From the NCBI RefSeq assembly GCF_900114445.1, contig NZ_FOTB01000001.1, positions 56,636 to 120,635 of the forward strand: a DNA stretch of 64,000 nucleotides. The letters are read 5' to 3'. The DNA comes from Salinicoccus halodurans. Lineage in GTDB: Bacteria > Bacillota > Bacilli > Staphylococcales > Salinicoccaceae. The notes under the pieces are model-generated. The model saw only the letters and a list, made by a program, of their open reading frames with translations, did not search any database and had not been told where the DNA came from. Shown here one piece after another: positions 34,923-43,461 of the stretch. Every line of letters begins with the position of its first letter. The first letter of the stretch is position 1. The translations under genes and the position numbers were made by a program.

Positions 34923-35033
34923 TTTATTCAACTGATCGGGCACAGAATTTATTATGCAGATTAATAATTTTAATCCGGACAATGGAGATGATACACTTAA
35001 GAAAATCTCGAAAAGAAGAATGAGGGAAGAAGT

Positions 35034-35150
35034 ATGAAGAAGCAGATCATCAGAATCGTTAAAGAAACGTTGAAAGATCCTGTTAAAAGAGAAAAGGCAT
35101 TAAACTATATCAAACCGATCATCTCTAATTATAAAAATAAAAAGAGATGA
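35034..35150 (+). CDS. Small basic amphipathic ORF (38 aa)
   Basis: ATG 35034 follows GAGGGAAGAAGT and encodes 38 residues starting MKKQIIRIVKETLKDP and ending in Lys/Arg, rich in alternating Ile/Lys as in an amphipathic helix. I recognise no family. It lies between a tRNA relic and a decayed EIIB fragment. The ribosome binding site and intact frame make translation plausible; it could be a small toxin, bacteriocin-like peptide or leftover. Confidence 0.4.
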   Translation: MKKQIIRIVKETLKDPVKREKALNYIKPIISNYKNKKR

Positions 35151-35188
35151 TGAAAATAGAATGTTGTAATGTACTGTCAGCCAGACAG

Positions 35189-35444
35189 GAAATTCGGAGT
35201 AGAATCCTACGCGTCAATACAGGAACTTGAAACCAGCAATTCAAAATATGAGTATATGGCGAAGAAAAGTTTTCGAAAACATTGGCGAGCCAGACAGTGT
35301 CACAAACTATAAAAACTGAATGAGCCCCGCTTGCATCTCATCATCGGTGGGATGAGCCTAATCGACGATTATTATGTAAAAGTCATCGTCAGTCCGTGAG
35401 CCAACACGATTATGAATGAGCTCAAGAAATAGATTGAGAAATAG
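35189..35444 (+). pseudogene. Decayed duplicate of the EIICB 3' end (EIIB domain)
   Basis: Nucleotide identity to the end of the EIICB gene is obvious: KYEYMAKK is intact, then frames shift, followed by remnants of VTDYENCMTRLRL, MSLVDE and ANTIMTEFKKQMEK with several stops and about 15 codons deleted. It begins at the linker (TTCGGA.TAGAATC vs TTCGGAACGGAATC). This points to a former tandem permease gene or a partial duplication now decaying. Confidence 0.8.
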
Positions 35445-35459
35445 AGAATTAATTTTAAA

Positions 35460-35499
35460 AATATAAACGCTTTCCAGTTCACTGGAAAGCGTTTATATT
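35460..35499. terminator. Perfect 18-bp bidirectional terminator
   Basis: AATATAAACGCTTTCCAG pairs with CTGGAAAGCGTTTATATT around TTCA, followed by TTTATT. It should terminate the minus-strand DeoR gene and plus-strand read-through. Confidence 0.8.
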
Positions 35500-35523
35500 T
35501 TTATTAATAATCGTGATTCTATT

Positions 35524-36303
35524 TTAGCTCATAATAGGTGAAGCCAAATATATGTTGTAACTGGAGAGTTCCTCGGCAATATCACTTTCAATCGGCTTAT
35601 CTGTAATCAGTGTATCGATCTGACCGACTTTGGCAAAGACAGCACTTGAATTGACACCGATTTTAGAACTGTCAATCACAGCAACGACTTTCCGTGATCT
35701 TTTAACCATTTCTTTTTTTAGTTCAACTTCATATAGATTGAAATCTGTTAATCCTTTTTCTAGGGAAAAACCACTTGCAGAGGTAAACATGATATCTATA
35801 TTTACATAATCAAGAATATCCAGCCCCAATTTTCCTTCAATGGAAGTAGACCCGTTCGTTACCACGCCTCCGATCATTATGACAGTGATATCAGGATTTT
35901 CTTTTAACTCCAATGCTGACTGGAGACCGCTCGTCACGACGGTCAACCGTATTGGCTGATGTTTTAAGTACCGTGCCAATTCAAGAGCGGTGGAGCTGGC
36001 ATCCAGGAGGATACATTGCTTTTCTGTGATAAAGCCGAAAGCTTCTCTTGCGATTTCGCTCTTTTCTTTTTTATTTCTTTTCTCACGGACAGAAAAACTG
36101 GTTTCATTATCAGCATACTCGTTAAGAATGGCACCGCCATGGGTTCTGGTAAGTAAACCATCCTTTTCCATTCTGGTAAGATCTGACCTCAGTGTCGCTT
36201 CTGATACTCCTGTTTTTTTGGCAAGTTCTTTCACTGTTATCCTCTGCTTGTCATGCAGAAGGTGCATGATTTTATTTCTTCTTTCACTAGCGAACATTTT
36301 CAT
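35524..36303 (-). CDS. DeoR-family transcriptional regulator
   Basis: A 259-residue DeoR regulator: N-terminal helix-turn-helix RRNKIMHLLHDKQRITVKELAKKTGVSEATLRSDL with the family GLLTRTHGGA, and a C-terminal sugar-phosphate-sensing domain (LLDASSTALELARYL, VVTSGLQSALEL, and a variant FTSASGFSLEKGLTD). It is divergent from the polyol dehydrogenase operon, which it probably represses. Candidate operators of the ACGAAAATAAA type occur in the intergenic region and upstream of rpiB. Start is ATG 36303 or ATG 36297. Confidence 0.9.
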   Translation of the reverse strand: MKMFASERRNKIMHLLHDKQRITVKELAKKTGVSEATLRSDLTRMEKDGLLTRTHGGAILNEYADNETSFSVREKRNKKEKSEIAREAFGFITEKQCILLDASSTALELARYLKHQPIRLTVVTSGLQSALELKENPDITVIMIGGVVTNGSTSIEGKLGLDILDYVNIDIMFTSASGFSLEKGLTDFNLYEVELKKEMVKRSRKVVAVIDSSKIGVNSSAVFAKVGQIDTLITDKPIESDIAEELSSYNIYLASPIMS

Positions 36304-36705
36304 GAACTTCTCATCCCCATTATTTATATAGTAATTTAAAATGTTTCAGTTTCTCTCATTTTATCAGCACTTTCAAATGACGTCATCATTATTTTCGTTT
36401 TCTTTTGTATTATACATATAAATAATGAAATCAGAAAATAACAAAAAAATATAATGATATAATTGACAATACGAAAATAAATGATAATATAATTGTTATA
36501 AACATGATTGAAAACGATTGCAGAATATCCTTTGTCAAAGCTTTAGATAATAATACTTATCTTTGATCAGAAGATGCGAAGCACCGCACAGGTTCATTTG
36601 CATTTACTAATGGCAGTATATCATAATCTATTCATATTTCTGCCAGTGAATTTGCATCATTCAATACCTTTTAAGCGGATGAAATTTAGCGAAAGAGAGG
36701 ATTTT
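36304..36705. promoter_or_regulatory. Divergent regulatory region with promoter, operators and cre box
   Basis: Contents: TTGACA (36463-36468), 19 bases, TATAAT (36488-36493) as a plus-strand promoter. ACGAAAATAAATGAT (36471-36485) lies within it and an inverted copy ATCATTATTTTCGT sits at 36385-36398 (candidate DeoR operators). TGAAAACGATTGCA (36509-36522) matches the CcpA cre consensus and lies downstream of the -10, where it would repress. The polyol dehydrogenase start is at 36706, leaving a leader of about 200 bases. Confidence 0.6.
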
Positions 36706-37473
36706 ATGGAATTTAAAGGATTTGATAAGAACTTCAATATTACAAATAGAGTGGCTGTAGTCACCGGTGGAGCGAGTGGAATCGGCAAGGCTGTTGCGGA
36801 ATTATATATTGAAAAAGGCGCGAAAGTAGCTATCTTTGACATGAAAGAAAATGTAAATGAAATTGCGAAAGAAATTGATAAAGAAAATGCAGTAGGTATC
36901 CATTGTGATATTACGGATAATTCCAGTATAGACAACGCTGTTGAAGCAGTGAATGATAAGTTTGGCAGAATTGATATCCTTGTAAACTGTGCCGGTATCG
37001 CATTACTGGACGATGCGGAGAATATTTCCGACGACTACTGGAATAAAACGATTGAGCTTAATCTTACCGGTGCATTTAAAATGAGCCAGAAAATTGGAAA
37101 TGTAATGATCAAACAAGGGGAAGGCGGCAAGATTATCAACATGGCTTCCCAAGCCGCATTAATCGCACTAGATAATCATGTCGCATATGGCACCAGTAAA
37201 GCCGGAGTCATTGGAATGACAAAAGTACTCGCGCTTGAATGGGCAGAATTCGATATAACGGTCAATGCGATTTCTCCAACTGTTGTACTGACGGAACTGG
37301 GTAAAAAAGCATGGGCTGGAGAAAAAGGCGAAAAAGCCAAAAGAGAAATACCTCTTGGAAGATTTGGCTACCCTGAAGAAGTGGCAGCGATTGCTTTATT
37401 CCTGGCAACAGATGCAGCAAACTTGATTACAGGTGAAAATATCGTGATAGATGGCGGCAATACTATAAAGTAG
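36706..37473 (+). CDS. SDR-family polyol dehydrogenase (D-threitol dehydrogenase-like)
   Basis: A 255-residue classical SDR: VVTGGASGIGKA (NAD site), NCAGIA, catalytic Ser in NMASQAA, and Tyr-Lys in VAYGTSKAG. Sequence and neighbourhood resemble the group annotated as D-threitol or D-arabitol dehydrogenases. With DhaK/DhaL and RpiB homologues downstream, I infer oxidation of D-threitol (or a related polyol) to erythrulose. Start at ATG 36706 follows GAGAGG; the longer in-frame opening at 36574 has no ribosome binding site. It is first in the operon under the DeoR/CcpA region. Confidence 0.85.
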   Translation: MEFKGFDKNFNITNRVAVVTGGASGIGKAVAELYIEKGAKVAIFDMKENVNEIAKEIDKENAVGIHCDITDNSSIDNAVEAVNDKFGRIDILVNCAGIALLDDAENISDDYWNKTIELNLTGAFKMSQKIGNVMIKQGEGGKIINMASQAALIALDNHVAYGTSKAGVIGMTKVLALEWAEFDITVNAISPTVVLTELGKKAWAGEKGEKAKREIPLGRFGYPEEVAAIALFLATDAANLITGENIVIDGGNTIK

Positions 37474-37555
37474 TCCGATTGACTTTACTTCGAATGCAAT
37501 AATTGTCCTGCAGAAAATATCGTTTTATAAAGTTATATAAAAAGGAGAACAAATT

Positions 37556-38662
37556 ATGAATGAAACAGTAGAAACAAAAGAAGCGAATTCGACAGTTCCT
37601 GAAAAAATGAAAGCGGTTGTAGCATACGCACCGAAAGATTATCGATATGAAGAAGTAAGTACGCCGGAAATCGAAAATGATAAAGAAATCATTATTAAAT
37701 TGGAAGCATGTGGCATCTGTGCGGGGGATATAAAAGCATATGACGGTGCACCAAGTTTTTGGGGAGATGAAACACAGCCGGCTTATATAAAAGCTCCGAT
37801 GATTCCGGGTCATGAATTCATCGGTCACATTGTTCAAAAAGGGGATGCAGTGACAGATTTTGAAATTGGAGACCGTGTAATCTCTGAACAGATCGTTCCC
37901 TGCTGGGATTGCAGGTTCTGTAACAGAGGTCAGTACTGGATGTGTGAAAAACACGATCTGTACGGTTTCCAAAAGAATGTGAACGGCGGCATGGCTGAAT
38001 ATATGAAGTTTACAAAAGAAGCAATTAACTTCAAAGTGCCGGAAGAACTGCCGATTGAGCAAGCCATTTTAATTGAACCTTATGCCTGCAGCCTCCATGC
38101 AGTACAGAGAGCTCAAGCCCAGCTGGGGGATGTGGTAGTCCTCTCCGGCGCAGGCACACTGGGTCTTGGGATGATCGGTGCCCTCAAGAAATCGGGGCCG
38201 AGTAAAATAGTTGTCCTGGATATGAAGGAAGACCGGCTTAAACTCGCAAAGGAATTCGGAGCGGACATTGTATTGAATCCAAAGGAAGTGGACGTTGTAC
38301 AGGAAATCAAGGATATGACTGAAGGCTACGGTTGTGACATCTATATTGAAGCTTCAGGACATCCTAAATCTGTAGAGCAGGGGCTTCATGCAATCAGGAA
38401 ATTAGGCCGCTTCGTAGAATTCAGTGTTTTTTCCGAACCGGTAACCGTGGACTGGAGCATCATCAGTGACCGCAAGGAGTTGGATCTTCTGGGATCCCAT
38501 CTTGGCCCTTATTGCTATCCGATTGTCATAGACAGTATCGCAAACGGCGATTTCCCGACTGAGGGTGTAGTGACACATCAATTAAAATTAGAAAAATTTG
38601 AAGAAGGCTTTGAGCTTATGAAAAAAGGTGAAAATTCATTGAAAGTGATTTTGAAACCGTAG
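37556..38662 (+). CDS. Zinc-dependent MDR polyol dehydrogenase (erythritol/L-threitol dehydrogenase-like)
   Basis: A 368-residue medium-chain dehydrogenase: EACGICAGDIKAY (catalytic zinc Cys), GHEFIGHI (zinc His-Glu), the structural zinc cysteines in CWDCRFCNRGQYWMC, and a Rossmann region LSGAGTLGLGMIG. It resembles the EltD-type erythritol/L-threitol dehydrogenases. In the operon it would provide a second stereospecific route from tetritols to erythrulose. A clear AAGGAG precedes ATG 37556. The transporter gene begins 33 bases after the stop. Confidence 0.85.
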   Translation: MNETVETKEANSTVPEKMKAVVAYAPKDYRYEEVSTPEIENDKEIIIKLEACGICAGDIKAYDGAPSFWGDETQPAYIKAPMIPGHEFIGHIVQKGDAVTDFEIGDRVISEQIVPCWDCRFCNRGQYWMCEKHDLYGFQKNVNGGMAEYMKFTKEAINFKVPEELPIEQAILIEPYACSLHAVQRAQAQLGDVVVLSGAGTLGLGMIGALKKSGPSKIVVLDMKEDRLKLAKEFGADIVLNPKEVDVVQEIKDMTEGYGCDIYIEASGHPKSVEQGLHAIRKLGRFVEFSVFSEPVTVDWSIISDRKELDLLGSHLGPYCYPIVIDSIANGDFPTEGVVTHQLKLEKFEEGFELMKKGENSLKVILKP

Positions 38663-38695
38663 TATTCTGCTGCGGAATGAAACGGGGGATGGGAA

Positions 38696-39991
38696 ATGTC
38701 ATATTTATCACAAAACAATAATTTTCTGGATAAGATTGGTTTGCCGTCGCATTTAGTATGGGGTTATCTTGGTGTAATGATTTTCATGATGGGGGATGGA
38801 CTGGAGCTTGCCTGGATCAGCCCTTATCTGGTAGATCAGGGACTCACCGTGCAGCAGACTGCGTTCCTTACAACAGCCTATGGTATAACCATCGCAATTG
38901 GTGCATGGTTCTCTGGCGTCCTGGTAGAAGGGATAGGACCAAGAAAGACAATGATGCTGGGTGTCCTGTTCTATATCGTGGGACATATACTTTTCGTCGG
39001 TTTGGCAATACCTAATTTGAACTATGGCCTCATGATTCCAACATATGCAATCAGAGGTTTTGGATATCCGCTGTTTGCCTATGCATTTCTCGTCTGGATT
39101 ACTTACCGCACACCAGTTCAACAGTTAGGCAAGGCTGTCGGCTGGTTCTGGTTTGTATTTACAGGAGGATTGAGCGTACTCGGTGCCTTCTACTCAAGCT
39201 GGTCCATCCAACTCATTGGACATATTCCTACATTATGGACCAGTCTCCTGTGGGTAATCATCGGTGCAGTTTTCGCAATTGTCATTAACCGTGATACATT
39301 TGAACTTAAGACTAAAGCGGAAGGGGAAGGTACTTCCAAGCTAAGAGAACTGCTCAATGGAGTCACAATACTTAAGAGGGAACCCAAAGTGGCCATTGCT
39401 GGTGTTGTACGTGTCATCAATCAGTCTTCCCAATACGCGTTCCCATTGTTCCTGCCAATATACCTTGCTGAATACGGCATAGAAACTACAGTGTGGCTCA
39501 ATATATGGGGCACAATTTTCATCTCAAATATCGCATTCAATCTGATATTCGGTTATGTAGGTGATAAGATGGGATGGAGAAATACAGTGACATGGTTCGG
39601 TGCTGTTGGATGTGGTGTCTTCACATTGTCATTATTTTATGCACCGCAGATCTTCACCGGCAATATTGTGATTGTAGCAATCATCGGCATGCTTTGGGGT
39701 GCGTGTATTGCAGGTTTCGTCCCACTTTCAGCTCTTACACCTTCGTTAGTTGGAGATGGGGACAAAGGGGCGGCAATGTCCATCCTGAATCTCGGCGCGG
39801 GACTTTGTGTATTCGTTGGACCGGCGCTTGTCGCACTGTTCTTTGACTCAGTCGGACCTGAGGGCCTTGTATGGATCATGGGCGGACTTTATTTTGTCGC
39901 TGCAGTGATGACACGATTCCTGAAACTCCCGGAACAGGAAACGAAGAAAACAGAAAAAGAATTGGTAGAAGAGGTACAGACCGCACCTTAA
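38696..39991 (+). CDS. MFS transporter (probable polyol uptake)
   Basis: A 431-residue major facilitator with 12 predicted segments. The loop 2-3 signature is visible as GVLVEGIGPRKTMMLG, and the first helix carries MMGDGLELAWISPYLVDQG, like polyol (ribitol/arabitol) transporters. The soluble dehydrogenases beside it act on free polyol, consistent with proton-driven uptake rather than PTS. GGGGGATGGGAA precedes ATG. Confidence 0.85.
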   Translation: MSYLSQNNNFLDKIGLPSHLVWGYLGVMIFMMGDGLELAWISPYLVDQGLTVQQTAFLTTAYGITIAIGAWFSGVLVEGIGPRKTMMLGVLFYIVGHILFVGLAIPNLNYGLMIPTYAIRGFGYPLFAYAFLVWITYRTPVQQLGKAVGWFWFVFTGGLSVLGAFYSSWSIQLIGHIPTLWTSLLWVIIGAVFAIVINRDTFELKTKAEGEGTSKLRELLNGVTILKREPKVAIAGVVRVINQSSQYAFPLFLPIYLAEYGIETTVWLNIWGTIFISNIAFNLIFGYVGDKMGWRNTVTWFGAVGCGVFTLSLFYAPQIFTGNIVIVAIIGMLWGACIAGFVPLSALTPSLVGDGDKGAAMSILNLGAGLCVFVGPALVALFFDSVGPEGLVWIMGGLYFVAAVMTRFLKLPEQETKKTEKELVEEVQTAP

Positions 39992-40063
39992 TGCTAAGTA
40001 ATTAAAAATTTATTTAAAATACAACATACATTGAACGAGGAGTGGAGAACGATAAAAAAGTTA

Positions 40064-41056
40064 ATGAATGATTCAAAGAATATAGTTGAAGAAATGGTCG
40101 AAGGCTATGTGAAAGCGCATCCCAAACATATAAAACAAGTGCCTGAGAATGGCAGGGCGCTTGTTACTGCCAAAGAAACAAGAGAAGAAAAAGTGGGAAT
40201 CCTGGTCGGAGGCGGATCTGGGCATGAACCTGGATTCATGGGATACGTCGGTGCTGGTATGGCTGACGGAGTCGCGGTAGGCAACATATTCGCTTCTCCA
40301 TCTCCTGACCCGATCCTGGAGGTAACGAAAAATATCGATAAAGGTGCAGGTGTTGTCTATCTATACGGAAATTACGCAGGTGATGTGATGAACTTTGGAA
40401 TGGCGGCTGAAATGGCTGACCTGGAAGAGGACATTGAGGTTGGTATGGCACTGGCAACTGATGATGTGGCATCCGCACCAAAAGCAGAAAAAGAAAAACG
40501 TCGCGGAATCGCAGGAGAATTCTTCATCTTCAAAGCGGCTGGTGCAGCAGCTGACTTCGGTTATGATCTCAATGATGTTGTCAGGGTTGCTAATAAAGCG
40601 AATGAAAATACGCGATCCATGGGAGTTGGACTGACGCCATGTTCACTGCCGCAAACCGGCGAACCAAGTTTTGAGCTTGGTGAGGATGAAATGGAAATCG
40701 GTCTCGGACACCACGGCGAACCAGGTCTGGAAAAAGGACCGTTAGAATCAGCGGACAGTGTAACAGATCGTCTGGTAAACGATATTCTTGCAGATATTGA
40801 AATCAATAAAGGAGACAAAGTCGCAGTACTTGTCAACGGACTGGGTTCAACGCCACGCATGGAACTATATGTCATGTTCCGAAGAGTTGAACAGATTTTA
40901 AGTGAAATGGGCATAGAAATTTACCGATCTTATGTCGGAGATTATATTACTTCACTTGAAATGGGCGGTGCTTCTGTAACGTTGATGAAATTGGATGATG
41001 AATTGGAACAGGCGATTGATCACCCGGTAGATTGCCCGATGTTTGTTCAAAAATAA
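40064..41056 (+). CDS. dhaK: DhaK-type ketose kinase subunit (erythrulose/dihydroxyacetone kinase)
   Basis: About 330 residues of DhaK: LVGGGSGHEPGFMGYVGAGM includes the histidine that binds ketose covalently, with YLYGNYAGDVMNF and GLGHHGEPG. With DhaL it forms a kinase for dihydroxyacetone or, in tetritol pathways, erythrulose. The first standard start with family-like length is ATG 40064, but homologues begin MKKL(M/I)N, and here the codon at that Met is ATA (40052), which has GAGGAG 9 bases upstream. Translation may begin at this non-standard codon, or the original ATG has mutated. No EIIA-like DhaM is present, so ATP is the likely phosphate donor. Confidence 0.88.
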   Translation: MNDSKNIVEEMVEGYVKAHPKHIKQVPENGRALVTAKETREEKVGILVGGGSGHEPGFMGYVGAGMADGVAVGNIFASPSPDPILEVTKNIDKGAGVVYLYGNYAGDVMNFGMAAEMADLEEDIEVGMALATDDVASAPKAEKEKRRGIAGEFFIFKAAGAAADFGYDLNDVVRVANKANENTRSMGVGLTPCSLPQTGEPSFELGEDEMEIGLGHHGEPGLEKGPLESADSVTDRLVNDILADIEINKGDKVAVLVNGLGSTPRMELYVMFRRVEQILSEMGIEIYRSYVGDYITSLEMGGASVTLMKLDDELEQAIDHPVDCPMFVQK

Positions 41057-41076
41057 AAAAATAGGAGGGAATTAGA

Positions 41077-41745
41077 ATGGAATTAACAGCAAAAGATTTT
41101 ATAGAGTACTATAAAGAAATCGTCAGTATGATCGAAAAAGAAAAAGATTACTTATGTGAGCTTGATCGCAAATTGGGCGACGGGGACCATGGGGTTACAA
41201 TGTCTATCGGCTGGCAGGCAATCGATGAGAAACTGGAGGGGGAACTGGCATCTGAAGAGGACTGTGGAAAAATCAATATCTCTGTGGGGAAAACATTTTT
41301 GAGTGCTGTGGGTTCTTCAGTGGGACCGCTTTATGCCACCGGCTTTTTGAGAGGCGCCAAAGCTGTTAAAAACAAGTCTGTGGTGAATGATGCAGATTTA
41401 GCGGCATTCTGGATTGCTTTCGCAAAAGGTGTAAAAGAACGTGGGCAGGCAGAAGTCGGGGACAAAACAATGATAGATACACTTGAACCGTTCTTCATTA
41501 AATTAGAAGAATCTTTCGATGCAACTGCAGATTTTCCGAGCGCTTTTGCAGAAGGGGTTGTCGCGGGAGAAGAAGGAATGAAGTCCACAAAGGATATTGT
41601 TTCTAAAAAAGGACGATCCAGCCGTCTAGGAGAGCGTTCCATCGGTGCGCAGGATCCAGGTGCGACATCAGCCCATCTGATTCTGAAGTCTTTCCAGAAC
41701 TTTATAGAAGTACATGCAGCCAAGGCGGAGCAGGCGAGCTTATAA
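41077..41745 (+). CDS. dhaL: DhaL-type kinase subunit
   Basis: A 222-residue DhaL: LCELDRKLGDGDHGVTMSIGW provides the Asp residues that bind Mg-nucleotide, followed by LSAVGSSVGPLYATGFLRGA and RSSRLGERSIGAQDPGATS. It supplies the nucleotide site to the DhaK subunit encoded 20 bases upstream. AGGAGG precedes ATG. A terminator follows at 41803, so rpiB is on a separate transcript with its own promoter. Confidence 0.92.
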   Translation: MELTAKDFIEYYKEIVSMIEKEKDYLCELDRKLGDGDHGVTMSIGWQAIDEKLEGELASEEDCGKINISVGKTFLSAVGSSVGPLYATGFLRGAKAVKNKSVVNDADLAAFWIAFAKGVKERGQAEVGDKTMIDTLEPFFIKLEESFDATADFPSAFAEGVVAGEEGMKSTKDIVSKKGRSSRLGERSIGAQDPGATSAHLILKSFQNFIEVHAAKAEQASL

Positions 41746-41802
41746 TTATTATTGTGAAGTACGAATAATATGTATCTTAAATAAATAACTACATTAAAAT
41801 GA

Positions 41803-41836
41803 AAAGAATCAGAGAGATTATTTCTGGTTCTTTTTT
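41803..41836 (+). terminator. Terminator after dhaL
   Basis: AAAGAATCAG (41803-41812) pairs with CTGGTTCTTT (41824-41833, one G-U), followed by TTTTTT. Confidence 0.8.
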
Positions 41837-41849
41837 ATAAAAACAACAA

Positions 41850-41931
41850 ACGAAAATAAAAGATAAATAATGAAAGTATATTGTTGATAAACAAAACATT
41901 ACGATGTAAAATGAAAATTAACGAAAGTTTA
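41850..41931 (+). promoter_or_regulatory. Promoter and DeoR-type operators upstream of rpiB
   Basis: TTGATA (41884-41889), 17 bases, TAAAAT (41907-41912). ACGAAAATAAAAGAT (41850-41864) matches 14 of 15 bases of the candidate operator at 36471-36485, and AACGAAAGTTTA follows the -10 at 41920-41931. This suggests the same DeoR repressor controls both transcripts. Confidence 0.55.
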
Positions 41932-41951
41932 TACTTATTGGAGGAATAATA

Positions 41952-42443
41952 ATGAGAATCGGTATTGGAAGCGATCATAATGGTTTTGAATTGAAAGAAG
42001 CAGTAAAGAGATTTTTGGAAGAGACAACAGATCATCAACTAGTGGACTACGGCTGTCATTCATGTGCTTCAACAGACTACCCGGATGTAGCATTCGAAGT
42101 TGCTGAAGCTATAAGTGAAGAGAAAATGGATCGTGGGATATTGATCTGTGGAACAGGGATCGGTGTTGCAATTGCAGCGAACAAGTATCCAGGCATCCGC
42201 GCAGCAACGACTCATGATGTGTATTCTGCTGAAAGAGCCCAGTTGAGTAACAATGCTCAAATTATTACAATGGGGGCTCAAATTATAGGAGAAGAAGTAG
42301 CGAAGAAGGTGGCAGAAGCGTATATCAATGTAGAGTGGACAGAAGGTTCCAAACGCAAAGTGGATAAGATTATTGAAAAAGAGAATGAATTTACTGGCAG
42401 AGGTTTAGTAAAGGAAGCAGTTTCCGGCGATCAATGCAGTTAA
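41952..42443 (+). CDS. rpiB: RpiB/LacAB-family sugar-phosphate isomerase
   Basis: A 163-residue RpiB homologue: IGIGSDHNGFELKEAV, DYGCHS, ICGTGIGVAIAANKYPGIRAA (with the catalytic Cys) and NAQIITMG. RpiB proteins interconvert ribose 5-P and ribulose 5-P. In tetritol catabolism a homologue (DerI) converts erythrulose 4-P to erythrose 4-P, and its setting here supports that role. GGAGG precedes ATG. glpX starts 17 bases after the stop. Confidence 0.9.
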   Translation: MRIGIGSDHNGFELKEAVKRFLEETTDHQLVDYGCHSCASTDYPDVAFEVAEAISEEKMDRGILICGTGIGVAIAANKYPGIRAATTHDVYSAERAQLSNNAQIITMGAQIIGEEVAKKVAEAYINVEWTEGSKRKVDKIIEKENEFTGRGLVKEAVSGDQCS

Positions 42444-42460
42444 ATGAAGGGGGACCTATA

Positions 42461-43417
42461 ATGCAATCCTTGGCATTAGAATTTTTGAAAGTAACCGAAT
42501 CCGCAGCGATTTCCGCTTTTCCATGGATTGGCAGAGGAAACAAAATAGCAGCAGATGATGCTGCTACCACTGCAATGCGTGATGCACTGAATCAGGTGCC
42601 GATGGAGGGGACCATCGTCATCGGTGAAGGTGAAATAGATGAAGCACCGATGCTCTTTATTGGTGAAAAATTAGGCAGAGATGAAATTATTGAAGTTGAT
42701 ATCGCAGTGGACCCGATCGAAGGTACGACGCCCACTGCGAATGGACAGGAAAATGCAATTACAGTCATTGCTGCTGCACCCAAAGGCACACTGCTTCATG
42801 CGCCGGATATGTATATGGAGAAGATGGCCGTCGGGCCAAAAGCAAAAGGCAAAATCAATGTTGAGGCACCACTGATTGATAATCTGAAAATGGTCGCCGA
42901 AGCGAATGGTAAGGATATATCGGAACTGAATGTTGCTGTTCAGGACAGACCACGTCATGCAGAATACATTGATACCATCCGAAAATCCGGAGCAAAAGTC
43001 CAATTATTCAAGGACGGCGATGTACTTTATGCTGCTGCAACATGCATGGAACACATCGATATCGATATGTTTCTTGGGGTTGGTGGCGCACCTGAAGGAG
43101 TACTGAGTGCCGTGGCCATACGTGCTCTGGGGGGAGAACTCCAGGCACGACTGAAACCAAGGGATGATGGTGAAACAGACAGATGCAAGAAGATGGGAAT
43201 TGCAAATCCTGAGGGCGCCCTTACGCTGAATCATCTTGTTTGTTCAGATGAAGGTATCTTTGTCGCAACAGGTTTGACAGACAGTTTCCTTCTGAATGGA
43301 ATCAAATGCAATAATGGCGAATATAAAACGCATTCCATACTGATTGATGGTAAAGAAAATCAGCTGCGTTTTATTGAAAGCCAATACAATGCAAAACCGG
43401 CACCACAGACGATATAG
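42461..43417 (+). CDS. glpX: Class II fructose-1,6-bisphosphatase
   Basis: 318 residues: [37 protein letters not shown] (metal Asp/Glu) and [11 protein letters not shown] are diagnostic of GlpX. It makes fructose 6-phosphate, a ketol donor for the transketolase encoded next. ATG 42461 follows AAGGGGG with 8-base spacing; the upstream ATG 42434 lies inside the rpiB end. Placement in this operon suggests adaptation of sugar-phosphate flow rather than general gluconeogenesis, which may use another copy. Confidence 0.92.
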   Translation: MQSLALEFLKVTESAAISAFPWIGRGNKIAADDAATTAMRDALNQVPMEGTIVIGEGEIDEAPMLFIGEKLGRDEIIEVDIAVDPIEGTTPTANGQENAITVIAAAPKGTLLHAPDMYMEKMAVGPKAKGKINVEAPLIDNLKMVAEANGKDISELNVAVQDRPRHAEYIDTIRKSGAKVQLFKDGDVLYAAATCMEHIDIDMFLGVGGAPEGVLSAVAIRALGGELQARLKPRDDGETDRCKKMGIANPEGALTLNHLVCSDEGIFVATGLTDSFLLNGIKCNNGEYKTHSILIDGKENQLRFIESQYNAKPAPQTI

Positions 43418-43461
43418 CAGAAAAATTAAGACCTTATTATAGAAAGGATGGCCAAATAATC

